This document shows, one piece after another, positions 1-8,622 of a stretch of 64,000 nt of DNA (the first letter of the stretch is position 1; the number at the start of each line of letters is the position of its first letter). Both the position numbers and the translations under genes were made by a program. This DNA comes from Deltaproteobacteria bacterium (GTDB lineage Bacteria; Myxococcota_A; UBA9160; UBA4427), in the NCBI GenBank assembly GCA_029261855.1, contig JAJDAN010000003.1:1-64000 (forward strand), read 5' to 3'. The notes under the pieces are model-generated. The model was given only the letters and a program-made list of their open reading frames with translations. It ran no database searches and had not been told where the DNA came from.

Positions 1-137
1 GCTGGCGCTGATAAGGTGTCGTCTTGGCGTTAGGATGCAGTGTCACCCGGGATCCCCCTCTGGGCTTTGGAGTTGCGTAGACAACAACCCCTGTAGCCTC
101 AGAGGGCCTGGGTGACCAATGTTCCTGGAAGTGACAG
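1..137. other. Non-coding left edge with inverted repeat
   Basis: I see no coding region here. An imperfect inverted repeat has its left arm at 42-62 (GTCACCC...CTCTG) and its right arm at 100-116 (CAGAGGG...GGGTGAC), around a loop of roughly 37 bases. It lies just past the stop of the minus-strand PEP-CTERM gene, so it could act as a 3' structure for that transcript, but no T-run follows it. Confidence 0.4.
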
Positions 138-794
138 CTAGACCCGCCTGAGCCCGAACAGGGCAACGAACGCGACCGCGGCACTCAACAGCACCGCGGT
201 CACGGGTTCCGGGATGCGCGTGATCGGCACGTCCGCCGGGTCGAGTTCCTGGAAGGGGATGCTGCCCTCCGATCCACCCACGAACACGCCGGTGCCTGCG
301 ACTCCCAGGGATACTTCAAAGCTGTCGGACCCGTAGACCGGTTGCGCCACGTGGAATACCAGTGACGCGATCCAGATGTCCTGCCCCGAAGCGGAGGCCG
401 CCAGACGCAAGCCTTCACTGCTCAGAAAACGAACGGTGAACTGTTCGCGACCGGGCGGCGGACTGGGCCACGCGCCCCACCTGAACGGAGCGAGATACGA
501 AGCCGCCGACATACCCGCGCCTGGATCGTAGAGGATGTAGGACGGAGCGGTCGTGAGCGCGGGATCGTACACGTACAGCCCCTCGTCCCAGAGCACCCCG
601 ACCTCGAAGCTGTTGAGCCCGGGCTCCGCGTCGAGATAGAGATCGACGGAGACGGTCTCACTCGTGAAGGCGAGATAATCTTCGTCGGGGTGCGGCACGT
701 TGACGCGGTACTGGAACGCATAGCCATACGCGGGCCCGCACACCCACAGAACCAACAACCCCACTAGCAGACTTCCGCACACTCTAGACAGCAC
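138..794 (-). CDS. PEP-CTERM sorting domain protein (copy 1)
   Basis: Predicted exported surface protein of 218 residues, starting at GTG. The N-terminus is a hydrophobic signal sequence ending around CGPAYG. The C-terminus has the full PEP-CTERM signature: RIPEPVT, a hydrophobic helix (AVLLSAAVAFVALFGL) and terminal RRV. In this family the tail is processed by an exosortase during export, usually with exopolysaccharide production; no exosortase is in the window. The body resembles no enzyme I know. It is the tandem paralogue of the gene at 825-1490, only 30 bases away in the same orientation, so the two are probably co-transcribed. The first ~60 residues and the tail are almost identical between copies, while the middle has diverged. 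Confidence 0.85.
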   Translation of the reverse strand: MLSRVCGSLLVGLLVLWVCGPAYGYAFQYRVNVPHPDEDYLAFTSETVSVDLYLDAEPGLNSFEVGVLWDEGLYVYDPALTTAPSYILYDPGAGMSAASYLAPFRWGAWPSPPPGREQFTVRFLSSEGLRLAASASGQDIWIASLVFHVAQPVYGSDSFEVSLGVAGTGVFVGGSEGSIPFQELDPADVPITRIPEPVTAVLLSAAVAFVALFGLRRV

Positions 795-824
795 TTCGCG
801 TCCTCCGGCGTCTCGCTCCGACCG

Positions 825-1490
825 CTAAACCCGCCTGAGCCCGAACAGGGCGACGCATGCGATCGCGGCACTCAACAGCACCGCGGTCACGGGTTCCGGG
901 ATGCGTGTGATCGGTACGTCCGTCGGGTCGAGGGTCTCGAGCTCGCTCAGAGTCCCGCCTACGAAGACTACGGTGCCTCCGACCTCGAGGGATACGTCGA
1001 AGCTGTCGAACTCGCGTACGGCCTCTGCGGCGTGAAAGACCAGGGTCGCGATCCAGATGTCCTGGCCCGAAGCAGACGCCGGCAAGCGAAGCCCTCCCGA
1101 ACTCAAGAAGACGATGTTCGTCTGGCCCCGGCCGGGGGGAGGGTTGGGCCACTCGGCGAAGGAAGACGGCGAGGCAAAGAGGTAGGCGGCGGCGGCCATG
1201 CCCGCTCCCGGATCGTAGAGGATGTAGGACGGACCGGTCGAGAGACCACGATCATACTCGTAGAGTGCGTCGTCCCAGAGAACGCCGACGGCGAACCTGT
1301 TGAGCCCGGGCTCTGCGTCGAGATAGAGATCGACGGAGACGGTCTCACTCGTGAAGGCGAGATAATCTTCGTCGGGGTGCGGCACGTTGACGCGGTACTG
1401 GAACGCATAGCCATACGCGGGCCCGCACACCCACAGAACCAACAACGCCACCAGCAGACTTCCCAGACTTCCACACGCCCGATACGGCAT
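825..1490 (-). CDS. PEP-CTERM sorting domain protein (copy 2)
   Basis: Paralogue of the neighbouring PEP-CTERM gene, 221 residues from the ATG at 1490. That start is preceded by GGAAG and avoids an implausible 11-residue extension. It has a signal sequence ending near CGPAYG, a shared mature N-terminus (YAFQYRVNVPHPDEDYLAF) and the C-terminal RIPEPVT plus helix plus RRV sorting signal. The substrate or ligand is unknown. The DNA for the first ~40 mature residues is nearly identical to copy 1 while the middle third differs, which suggests duplication followed by local gene conversion. Genes of this type are usually placed at the cell surface or in the extracellular matrix. Confidence 0.85.
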   Translation of the reverse strand: MPYRACGSLGSLLVALLVLWVCGPAYGYAFQYRVNVPHPDEDYLAFTSETVSVDLYLDAEPGLNRFAVGVLWDDALYEYDRGLSTGPSYILYDPGAGMAAAAYLFASPSSFAEWPNPPPGRGQTNIVFLSSGGLRLPASASGQDIWIATLVFHAAEAVREFDSFDVSLEVGGTVVFVGGTLSELETLDPTDVPITRIPEPVTAVLLSAAIACVALFGLRRV

Positions 1491-1541
1491 CCGGCTTCCT
1501 CCGATCACGCGCCAGCCTAACACGGGGCGACGGCGACACGG

Positions 1542-1576
1542 AAGCGCTTCCCCCGCCCCGGCGGGGGCGGGCGCTT
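1542..1576 (-). terminator. GC-rich hairpin after the DoxX gene
   Basis: Inverted repeat AAGCGC-tt-CCCCCGCC against GGCGGGGG-cg-GCGCTT. It sits between the end of the DoxX gene and the start of the PEP-CTERM pair on the same strand. There is no clear T-run, so it is terminator-like but may need another factor or may only protect a 3' end. Confidence 0.45.
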
Positions 1577-1589
1577 TCCGCAGGACCGC

Positions 1590-2030
1590 TCAGAAGACCA
1601 GGGCGTCCAGCGAGTAGCCGCCCGGTCCGAACAGGGCGATCACCGCGCACACCACGGCCAGGTTGATGGTGTACTCGGCGCCCGGCGGATCGTTGGTGAT
1701 GAGATAGCCGGCCCCGCGGTGACCGATCTTGCCCGCGACGATCATGGTGCCGACCAGCAGCAAGGCGGCGGGACGCGTCAGCAGTCCGGCGGTGAGCAGC
1801 ACGCCACCGACGAGCTCCGACGCCATGGCGATCCAGGCCTGCGCGGTGGCGAAGGGCACGCCCAGGTCCGCCAGCCAGCTCGCGAAGCCCTGCATGTTGC
1901 CCGTCCCGACGAGACCGAGCTTGCCGAGTGCGTGCACCACGAAGCACACCCCGATGAAGACGCGCAGCATCAGCAATCCCAGGTCGTAGAGGGCGGGGGA
2001 TGATTCGGTCAGCAGCGAGGCCAGGTCCAT
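1590..2030 (-). CDS. DoxX family membrane protein
   Basis: Small integral membrane protein of 146 residues. It has four hydrophobic segments and the DoxX-type first helix (MLRVFIGVCFVVHALGKLG). DoxX proteins are four-helix inner-membrane proteins of poorly defined role; some are linked to thiosulfate:quinone oxidoreductase or to redox homeostasis. I chose the ATG at 2030 because longer versions translate a run of 13-bp repeats into low-complexity sequence. The gene diverges from the CoA-transferase gene across that repeat tract. A GC-rich hairpin follows its stop. The family assignment is good; the physiological role cannot be inferred from the context. Confidence 0.8.
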   Translation of the reverse strand: MDLASLLTESSPALYDLGLLMLRVFIGVCFVVHALGKLGLVGTGNMQGFASWLADLGVPFATAQAWIAMASELVGGVLLTAGLLTRPAALLLVGTMIVAGKIGHRGAGYLITNDPPGAEYTINLAVVCAVIALFGPGGYSLDALVF

Positions 2031-2050
2031 GAACGCTCCGTGAGCTTCCG

Positions 2051-2102
2051 GGTGAATTGCAAGGGTGGATTGCAAAGGTGGATTGCAAGGGTGGATTGCG
2101 AG
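2051..2102. repeat. 13-bp tandem repeat, four copies
   Basis: Four adjacent units of the form GGTGGATTGCAAG start at 2051, 2064, 2077 and 2090, with one or two changes per unit. They lie in the gap between the divergent DoxX and CoA-transferase genes. Because 13 is not a multiple of three, a change in copy number would shift any reading frame through it. This argues that neither flanking protein really starts inside the tract. Confidence 0.85.
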
Positions 2103-3388
2103 GCGATCCGAAGAGGGCCATAGGTTTACCATCACGAGCTCCCGCGTGCCTGCGGGACTGGAGGCCCGTCCTGGACAAGTCGACCTTCTACCGCAACGCG
2201 CGCAGGGACCTCACGGGTCCGCTCGCCGGCGTGCGCGTCGTCGAGGCGACCACCACCTGGGCGGGCCCCATGTGCGGTTGCATCCTGGCGGACTTCGGTG
2301 CCGACGTGATCAAGATCGAAGCGCCGGAAGGAGAGATCTCCAGGCGCTCTCCCCCTACCCTCCCCGGCACCGAGCCCCCGCTGTCGTTCATGCACGCGAC
2401 GGTGAACCGCAACAAGCGCAGCCTCGCTCTCGACCTGCGCCGGGACGAAGCGCGCGACATCGCCCTCGACCTCGCCGAACGCAGCGACGTCTTCGTCGAG
2501 AACTTCCGTCCCGGCACCCTCGCAGGCTGGGGGCTCGGCTACGAAGCGCTGCGGGCCCGCAACCCCGGGATCGTCTACGTGTCGATCAGCGGCTACGGCC
2601 AGTTCGGCCCCGACGCGGACAAGGTCGGCTACGACCCTCTCGCCCAGGCGGCCGGTGGCTTCCTGTCCCTCAACGGCGACCCGGACGGCGAACCCGTGAA
2701 GGCGCCCACCTTCCTCGCAGACGACCTGGCCGGGCTGCATGCCGCCCTCGCCACCTTGGCGGCCCTGCGGCATCGCGACCAGACCGGCGAAGGACAGCAC
2801 GTCGACGTCGCGCTCCTCGATTCCATGCTCTTCCAGTCCACCGGTTACCTGACCCTCGGCGCAATGGGCGTCGATCTCCCGCGACTCGGGAACGAGTTTC
2901 GGATCGCGGCCCCTGCGAAGACCTATGCCTGTCGCGACGGACACGTGATGGCCGGCGTTCTACTCGACAGCCACTGGAAACGACTCGCCCACCGCATCGG
3001 ACGGCCCGAGCTTGCCGACGACCCCCGCTTCGCGACGGCAGGCGAGCGCATCGCACGTCGCGCAGAGGTCAACGGCCTGCTCGACGCCTGGGCGGCGGAC
3101 CGCAGCGTCGCGGCGTTCTGTGCCGCCTTCGCCGAGGACGGCATTCCCGCCGCGCCCGTTCGCAGCTACGCCGAGGCCGCGGCCGACCCACACGTCGCCG
3201 CTCGCGACATGCTGCAGCCCGTGCGCGGGGCCGAAGGGGAAGTCCCCATCGTGGGGCCCGCGGCAAAGCTCTCGCGGACCCCTACGCGCGTGCGGTCGCC
3301 TGCGCCCGCCCTGGGCGCTCACAACGCCGAGATCCTCGCAGAGCTGGGACGCTCGGCGCCGATGCCGGAACGACCCAACGAGGATTGA
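2057..3388 (+). CDS. CaiB/BaiF family CoA-transferase
   Basis: Family III CoA-transferase that moves CoA between acyl groups, activating a carboxylic acid. Homology begins at [11 protein letters not shown] and continues through [27 protein letters not shown] and VGYDPLAQA, where the family's catalytic Asp lies. The C-terminal lid domain is complete and the length (~400-443 residues) is normal. The true start is uncertain. ATG 2057 and GTG 2078 lie in the 13-bp repeat tract and give an unlikely leader. A CTG at 2171 follows a good GGAGG at 2160-2164 with six bases of spacing and precedes the conserved region by only about 17 codons. The substrate is unknown; acyl-CoA catabolic genes elsewhere in the window give a suitable setting. 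Confidence 0.88.
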   Translation: MQGWIAKVDCKGGLRGDPKRAIGLPSRAPACLRDWRPVLDKSTFYRNARRDLTGPLAGVRVVEATTTWAGPMCGCILADFGADVIKIEAPEGEISRRSPPTLPGTEPPLSFMHATVNRNKRSLALDLRRDEARDIALDLAERSDVFVENFRPGTLAGWGLGYEALRARNPGIVYVSISGYGQFGPDADKVGYDPLAQAAGGFLSLNGDPDGEPVKAPTFLADDLAGLHAALATLAALRHRDQTGEGQHVDVALLDSMLFQSTGYLTLGAMGVDLPRLGNEFRIAAPAKTYACRDGHVMAGVLLDSHWKRLAHRIGRPELADDPRFATAGERIARRAEVNGLLDAWAADRSVAAFCAAFAEDGIPAAPVRSYAEAAADPHVAARDMLQPVRGAEGEVPIVGPAAKLSRTPTRVRSPAPALGAHNAEILAELGRSAPMPERPNED

Positions 3389-3391
3389 AGT

Positions 3392-3416
3392 CCCGAACCC
3401 GGGTGCCGGGTTCGGG
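3392..3416 (+). terminator. Perfect 11-bp hairpin after CoA-transferase
   Basis: CCCGAACCCGG, loop GTG, then CCGGGTTCGGG, beginning four bases after the stop codon. The stem is perfect and GC-rich but no T-run follows. It is probably a 3'-end structure separating this gene from the rubrerythrin gene. Confidence 0.5.
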
Positions 3417-3479
3417 CCGAGCGAGCTACGATCCTGCCTCGCTCCGCACTTCATATTCGACGAGGGGAAGACAGGCACC

Positions 3480-3905
<426 letters not shown>

Positions 3906-3927
3906 AGCGCGAGTCTGCGATCGATTC

Positions 3928-3967
3928 GAGTGGGTGGTGGGCGACGCCCGCCACCCACTCCTTGTTT
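3928..3967 (+). terminator. Intrinsic terminator after rubrerythrin
   Basis: A 15-bp stem (GAGTGGGTGGTGGGC against GCCCGCCACCCACTC, one G-U pair) has a three-base loop and is followed by CTTGTTT. This is the best rho-independent terminator in the window. It would let rubrerythrin be expressed above, or separately from, the following Fe-S protein gene. Confidence 0.75.
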
Positions 3968-4015
3968 CAACTGCGGTGCTTCAAATGCGTCGTGTCAGGC
4001 GTCGTCGAGGAACTC

Positions 4016-5311
4016 ATGCACGTCAAGCCGCCCGAGAAGCCGAGCGCCGATTGGTCCTACGAAGACCCGGACTACTGGGACGCGACGAAGCTCGAGGTCG
4101 AGCTGCGTCGCGTGGGCGACATCTGCCACCAGTGTCGCCGCTGCCTGCCGCTCTGCCCGTCCTTCCCGAAGCTCTTCGAACTGGTGGACGCTACGGACGA
4201 CGAGATCGCAGGCGTCAGCATGCAGGGCTTCGACGAAGTCAATGAACTCTGCTTCCACTGCGTGGCCTGCTTCAACCACTGTCCCTACCACGCGCCCCAC
4301 GAATGGGACGTCGACTTCCCGAAGCTCATGCGACGTCAGCAGCTCGTGCGTTCGAAGCGCGACGGCGTCTCCCTGGCCCGCAAGCTCACCACCCGCACCG
4401 ACCTGCTCGGCAAACTGGGCCGCGCGGCACCGCCGCTGATGAACCTCGCCAACAAGAACCGGCTGTCCCGGGTCATGATGGAGAAGACCGTCGGCATCCA
4501 CCGGGACTGGCTGCAGCCGACCTACTTCGGCGAGACCGTCGAAGACTGGTGGAACAAGCGCGTGCCGTCTCCCCGGCCGGGAGCGGACGCCGCCGGACGC
4601 AAGGCCGTGCTCTTCCCCACTTGCAGCGTCAACTACAACGATCCGGCCACCGGCAAGGCGGCGATCCGCGTGCTCGAGCACAACGGCATCGAGGTCGCCT
4701 TCGCCTACGACCGTTGCTGCGGCATGCCCTTCACCGACACCGGCGATCTCGACGCCGCGCGGCGCAACGCCCAGCGCAACGTCGAAGCCTTCCTGCCCCA
4801 CGTCGACGCCGGCGCCGAAGTCGTCGTCCCCGGGCCCTCGTGTTCGCTGCTGATGAAGCATGAGTACCCGAAGCTGCTCGGGACCCCGGAGGCCCAGCGC
4901 GTCGCCGACGCGGTGCGGGATCTGATGGAATATCTCTATGCCATCGGCAAGGCGAAGCAGCTCGACCGGCACTTCCCGAAGCCGCTCGGCAAGGTGGCCT
5001 ATCACGCACCGTGCCACCTCCGGGCACAGAACGTCGGCTTCCCCACGCGGGCGCTGCTGACGCTCGCAGGCGCCGAGGTCGAGGTGATCGACGCCTGCTC
5101 GGGGGTCGACGGCACCTGGGGGATGCAGGCGCGCTTCTTCGAGGAATCGCAAAAGGTCGCCTCGAAGCTCATCACCCGGATCGAAGGCGCCGAGCCGGAC
5201 GAGATCGCGACAGACTGCCCCCTCGCCGCACTGCGGATCGAAGAGCGCATGGGTCGCAAGCCGCTCCATCCCATCAACCTGCTCGACCGCGCCTACGGTC
5301 TCTCGTCGTGA
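4016..5311 (+). CDS. GlpC/HdrD-like Fe-S oxidoreductase with CCG domain
   Basis: Soluble or membrane-associated electron carrier of 431 residues. The N-terminus has two [4Fe-4S] ferredoxin motifs, CHQCRRCLPLCP and CFHCVACFNHCP. The C-terminal part has a CCG-type cysteine-rich domain: a first copy with FPTCSV and DRCCGMPF, and a second with APCHLRAQ and DACSGVDG in which the double cysteine is lost. Such domains occur in heterodisulfide reductase subunits and in anaerobic glycerol-3-phosphate dehydrogenase subunit C. ATG 4016 is chosen because GAGGA precedes it. It overlaps the DUF3501 start by four bases, so those two are translationally coupled. The likely role is delivering electrons to the adjacent rubrerythrin. 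Confidence 0.85.
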   Translation: MHVKPPEKPSADWSYEDPDYWDATKLEVELRRVGDICHQCRRCLPLCPSFPKLFELVDATDDEIAGVSMQGFDEVNELCFHCVACFNHCPYHAPHEWDVDFPKLMRRQQLVRSKRDGVSLARKLTTRTDLLGKLGRAAPPLMNLANKNRLSRVMMEKTVGIHRDWLQPTYFGETVEDWWNKRVPSPRPGADAAGRKAVLFPTCSVNYNDPATGKAAIRVLEHNGIEVAFAYDRCCGMPFTDTGDLDAARRNAQRNVEAFLPHVDAGAEVVVPGPSCSLLMKHEYPKLLGTPEAQRVADAVRDLMEYLYAIGKAKQLDRHFPKPLGKVAYHAPCHLRAQNVGFPTRALLTLAGAEVEVIDACSGVDGTWGMQARFFEESQKVASKLITRIEGAEPDEIATDCPLAALRIEERMGRKPLHPINLLDRAYGLSS

Positions 5312-6231
5312 AGCGTCTCCGCGTCGACGACATTCTCGACATCGACAGCTACGAGCGGGTCCGTGGCGACTACCGCGCGCGGGTGCTCGCGCACAAGAAG
5401 GACCGTCGGGTGTCGGTCGGGCCCCAGGTGACCCTGGTCTTCGAGGACCGGGAAACCCTCCGCTATCAGATCCAGGAGATGGCCCGGGTCGAACGCACCA
5501 CCCGTCCGGACAAGATCCAGATCGAGGTCGACGTCTACAACGAGCTGGTGCCGGGACCCAACGAGCTGTCCGCCACCTTGTTCATCGAGATCCCGGACCT
5601 GAAGGAGATCCGTCCGGCGCTCGACCGGTTGATCGGCATCGACGAGCACGTCGCGATTCTCGTGGGTTCGAGCCAGGGCGAGGAGAGCGGCGAAAAGAGC
5701 GGCGAGCAGCGCGTCCCCGCCCTCTTCGACGATCGGCAGATGGAAGAAGACCGGATCTCCGCGGTCCACTACCTGCGCTTCACCCTCACCCCCGACCAGG
5801 CCAGCGCGTTCCGCGAAGGCCCGGCTCCGCGCCTGTGCATCGACCATTCGAGCTACTCCCACGAGGTCGAGCTGTCGGACGCCACGCGCAAGAGCCTCGC
5901 CGCGGACCTCGCTGGACACACGCCGGTCCTGCTCGACCCGGAAAGCCTGCGACAGAGCCGCACCGGGACATGGGACGTCCTGCTCGAAACGGCGACGGTG
6001 CGGGCGCTCCGGCTCTCGCCTGCGGGTGCCAGGGCGCACATCGTCGTCGAGCCCGTGGATGCGGGCCTCTCCCTCGAGAAGGCGGACCCGGCCCTGCTCG
6101 CAGAGCTCTTCGCCGTCGCACAGCAGATCGCCCGGGACGTCGGCGGCCGCGCAGGCGGGGCACGAGTCCGGCTCGACCTGTCCGCCCAGGAGACAGGGGT
6201 GCTGCGTTTCGAGATCACGGCGGCGGGCTAG
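5308..6231 (+). CDS. DUF3501 family protein
   Basis: Uncharacterised protein of 307 residues starting at a GTG within the GTGA overlap with the Fe-S protein stop. The N-terminal third (VDDILDIDSYERVRGDYR, then FEDRETLRYQIQEMARVER) is typical of DUF3501. The rest is less conserved and has an acidic-basic linker near residues 125-140 (GEESGEKSGEQ). The family habitually accompanies rubrerythrin and Fe-S oxidoreductases, so a role in assembling or regulating that electron chain is plausible but unproven. I see no membrane segment, signal peptide or cysteine motif. The assignment to the family is firm; function is unknown. Confidence 0.8.
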   Translation: MKRLRVDDILDIDSYERVRGDYRARVLAHKKDRRVSVGPQVTLVFEDRETLRYQIQEMARVERTTRPDKIQIEVDVYNELVPGPNELSATLFIEIPDLKEIRPALDRLIGIDEHVAILVGSSQGEESGEKSGEQRVPALFDDRQMEEDRISAVHYLRFTLTPDQASAFREGPAPRLCIDHSSYSHEVELSDATRKSLAADLAGHTPVLLDPESLRQSRTGTWDVLLETATVRALRLSPAGARAHIVVEPVDAGLSLEKADPALLAELFAVAQQIARDVGGRAGGARVRLDLSAQETGVLRFEITAAG

Positions 6232-6238
6232 CGGACGC

Positions 6239-6868
6239 ATGCCCGATGCGACCGCAGATGCGGACCGGCTCCCGCTCGTGCTGGCCAGTGGGTCACCGCG
6301 ACGCAGCGAGCTGCTGGCCCAGGCGGGTGTGGCCTTCGAGGTGATGCCGGCCGACATCGACGAGACAGTCCAGCCGGGCGAGTCTCCCGTGGAGATGACC
6401 TTGCGACTGGCACGCGAGAAGGCCCGCGCCGTCGCCGGTCGCATCGGTTCTTCCGCGGGGCGCCACGTGCTCGGCGCCGACACCACCGTCGTCCTGGGCG
6501 AAGACATCATCGGCAAGCCCGACGACCCGGAGGACGCCGTACGACTGCTGATGCGCCTCGCGGGTCGCACCCACCGCGTCGTGACCGCCGTGGCCATCGT
6601 CGATGCCGACACGGGAGTCGTCGTCGACTGTGCGGTCGAGAGCCGAGTCACCATGCACAGTGCCAGCGAGGACGCGCTTCGCGACTACGTCGCCACGGGC
6701 GAGCCTCTCGACAAGGCCGGCGCCTACGCGATCCAGGGCCAGGGGGCGTGGCTGGTGTCGGACTTCGACGGCAGCCGCACCAACATCATCGGGCTACCGG
6801 TCGAAGAGACACTGCTGCTGCTCGAGAAGGCGGGGTACCGGGTCGGCCAGCCCGGAAGCGTGCGATGA
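6239..6868 (+). CDS. maf: Maf-like nucleoside triphosphate pyrophosphatase
   Basis: Cytoplasmic house-cleaning enzyme of 209 residues that hydrolyses non-canonical or excess nucleoside triphosphates to monophosphates and pyrophosphate. Signatures are LASGSPRRSELL at the N-terminus, GADTTVVL, IIGKPDDPEDA and the C-terminal GAYAIQGQGAWLV plus DGSRTNIIGLP. Length and order are normal for Maf. It starts eight bases after the DUF3501 stop. Its own stop overlaps the next start (ATGA), so it is coupled to the YggS-like gene. A maf-yggS-proC-divIVA order makes sense as a housekeeping cluster. Whether it favours dTTP/UTP or 7-methyl-GTP is not decided here. Confidence 0.93.
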   Translation: MPDATADADRLPLVLASGSPRRSELLAQAGVAFEVMPADIDETVQPGESPVEMTLRLAREKARAVAGRIGSSAGRHVLGADTTVVLGEDIIGKPDDPEDAVRLLMRLAGRTHRVVTAVAIVDADTGVVVDCAVESRVTMHSASEDALRDYVATGEPLDKAGAYAIQGQGAWLVSDFDGSRTNIIGLPVEETLLLLEKAGYRVGQPGSVR

Positions 6869-7572
6869 CCGCAGAGCGACTGGCCGCGGTCCGCGAGCGC
6901 ATCGCGCGCGCCTGCGAGGCGGCCGGGCGCTCGCCCGCCGAGCTGACGCTCGTCGCGGTCTCGAAGCGGCAACCCATCGACCGCATCGTCGAGGCCGTCG
7001 CCGCCGGCGTCACCCATCTCGGCGAGAACTACGTGCAGGAGCTGCGAGAGAAGCGACCAGCAGTGGAAGCCCGGCTCTCTGCCGAACAGGTTGCCGGCCT
7101 CCATTGGCACATGATCGGGGCGCTCCAGCGGAACAAGGTCAAGACGGCGCTGCCCCTGGTCGAGACCGTCGAATCCGTCGATCGCGAAAGTCTCGCCGCC
7201 GAACTCGACCGGCGAGCCGGGGCCGCCGACCGCGTCCTCCCGGTGTGCATCCAGGTGAACATCGACCGCGAGCCCCAGAAGAGCGGTGTGGACCCGGCCG
7301 AGGTCGCGCCACTCCTGGCAGCGTGTGCGTGCCTCGCCCACCTGCGCGTCGAGGGCCTGATGGCGGTGCCCGCCGCAAGCTCCGACCCGGAGCCCACGCG
7401 AAGCGCGTTCGCGCGGCTGCGCGCCCTGCGCGATACGCTCCGGGAAGCACCGGGCGGTGCCCAGCTGCGCGAGCTGTCGATGGGGATGTCCGGAGACTTC
7501 GAGCTGGCCATCGCGGAGGGCGCCACCCGGATTCGCGTTGGAACCGCACTGTTCGGGCCCCGCGACGGATGA
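6865..7572 (+). CDS. YggS/PROSC family PLP homeostasis protein
   Basis: Single-domain PLP-binding protein of 235 residues that buffers pyridoxal phosphate and affects amino and keto acid balance. The PLP lysine is in LVAVSKRQP, about residue 34. Other family motifs are LGENYVQEL, HWHMIGALQRNK, QVNIDREPQKSG and SMGMSGDFELAI with the final IRVGTALFG. It overlaps maf by four bases. It is followed closely by proC, a very common gene pair across bacteria. The length is normal and no catalytic domain beyond the TIM barrel is present. Confidence 0.93.
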   Translation: MTAERLAAVRERIARACEAAGRSPAELTLVAVSKRQPIDRIVEAVAAGVTHLGENYVQELREKRPAVEARLSAEQVAGLHWHMIGALQRNKVKTALPLVETVESVDRESLAAELDRRAGAADRVLPVCIQVNIDREPQKSGVDPAEVAPLLAACACLAHLRVEGLMAVPAASSDPEPTRSAFARLRALRDTLREAPGGAQLRELSMGMSGDFELAIAEGATRIRVGTALFGPRDG

Positions 7573-7604
7573 GTGAGCGAGACACATACTGGACAGGGCC
7601 TCGA

Positions 7605-7634
7605 ACACGACAGCCCGGGACACGACGGCCCGGG
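7605..7634. repeat. 15-bp direct duplication before proC
   Basis: ACACGACAGCCCGGG at 7605-7619 is repeated as ACACGACGGCCCGGG at 7620-7634, in the gap between the yggS-like stop and the chosen proC start. It is one of several short tandem duplications at gene borders in this window. Reading it as coding would give proC a low-complexity leader, so I prefer the later start. Confidence 0.75.
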
Positions 7635-7650
7635 ACGACATGGAGACCGC

Positions 7651-8478
7651 ATGAGCAGCGCACTGGACGCACTTCGGATCGGCTTCATCGGCGCCGGCGC
7701 CATGGCGCGCGCCCTCGCCGGTGGCCTCGCCAAGGCGGGGGTGCCCGTCGGCCAGATCCGCGCAGCCGACCCGGCGGACGAGCAACGCGGGCTCTTCGAG
7801 CAGGAAGTCGGCGGGCAGGTCACCGACGACAACTCCACGGTCGTCTCCGAGAGCGATGTCGTCGTGCTGTCGGTCAAGCCCGGCATCGTGGGGACCGTCC
7901 TCGATGGGCTGTCCGGCAGTGGCAGTCTCGATCGCCCGCTGTGGATCTCGATCGCGGCGGGCGTGACCCTCGAGGCCATCGGGGAGCGGCTGCCCGGCGG
8001 GTCCCGGATCGTTCGCGCCATGCCGAACACGCCGGCGCTCGTGGCCGCCGGTGCCACCGCGTACTGCCCGAACGCCGCGTCCACGGACGCCGACCGCGCC
8101 ATCGCCCATGCGCTCTTCGAGTCCGTGGGCATCGCGTGGCACGCCCCCGCAGAATCCATGCTGGACGCCGTGACTGGATTGTCCGGCAGCGGACCGGCCT
8201 ACGTCTTCCTGCTGCTCGAGGCACTCGGCGACGCTGGGGTCCGCGTGGGTCTGCCGCGGGAAGCCGCCCACCAGTTCGCCTGCCAGACCGTCTACGGCGC
8301 CACGCGCCTGGCGATGGAGACCGGGAGACACCCGGCGGCTCTCAAGGACCAGGTGACGTCCCCCGGCGGGACAACGATCGCAGGGCTCGAGCAGCTGGAA
8401 GCCGGCGGCGTCCGGTCGGCGATCTACAAGGCCGTCGCCGCCGCCACGGCGCGCTCTCGAGAGCTCAGCCGGTCCTGA
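7651..8478 (+). CDS. proC: Pyrroline-5-carboxylate reductase
   Basis: Last enzyme of proline synthesis: reduces 1-pyrroline-5-carboxylate to proline with NAD(P)H in the cytoplasm. It has the N-terminal Rossmann motif IGFIGAGAMARALAGGL, then VVLSVKPG, IVRAMPNTPALV and the C-terminal signature SGSGPAYVFLLLEAL with PGGTTIAGL. It has 275 residues from ATG 7651, which has GGAG upstream. A GTG at 7573 in the same frame would add 26 residues encoded partly by a 15-bp duplication and is less likely. It follows yggS and precedes a DivIVA-like gene, a conserved arrangement. Confidence 0.94.
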   Translation: MSSALDALRIGFIGAGAMARALAGGLAKAGVPVGQIRAADPADEQRGLFEQEVGGQVTDDNSTVVSESDVVVLSVKPGIVGTVLDGLSGSGSLDRPLWISIAAGVTLEAIGERLPGGSRIVRAMPNTPALVAAGATAYCPNAASTDADRAIAHALFESVGIAWHAPAESMLDAVTGLSGSGPAYVFLLLEALGDAGVRVGLPREAAHQFACQTVYGATRLAMETGRHPAALKDQVTSPGGTTIAGLEQLEAGGVRSAIYKAVAAATARSRELSRS

Positions 8479-8622
8479 AGGACGTCTCGGGGCCGCTCAC
8501 GGCGTCCCTGTACAGAGTTCCTTCAAGAATTCGGCTGCACTTGCCGATGGGTTGCGCACGAGTGTCCACCCGTCACACGCCGCGGCACGGCGTCTGCCGA
8601 CAGGTGGTTCAGGAGAGCCCTC

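Noticed and set aside
1-137. Integron attC site
   Set aside because: The inverted repeat lacks the attC core GTTRRRY/RYYYAAC ends and there is no integrase.
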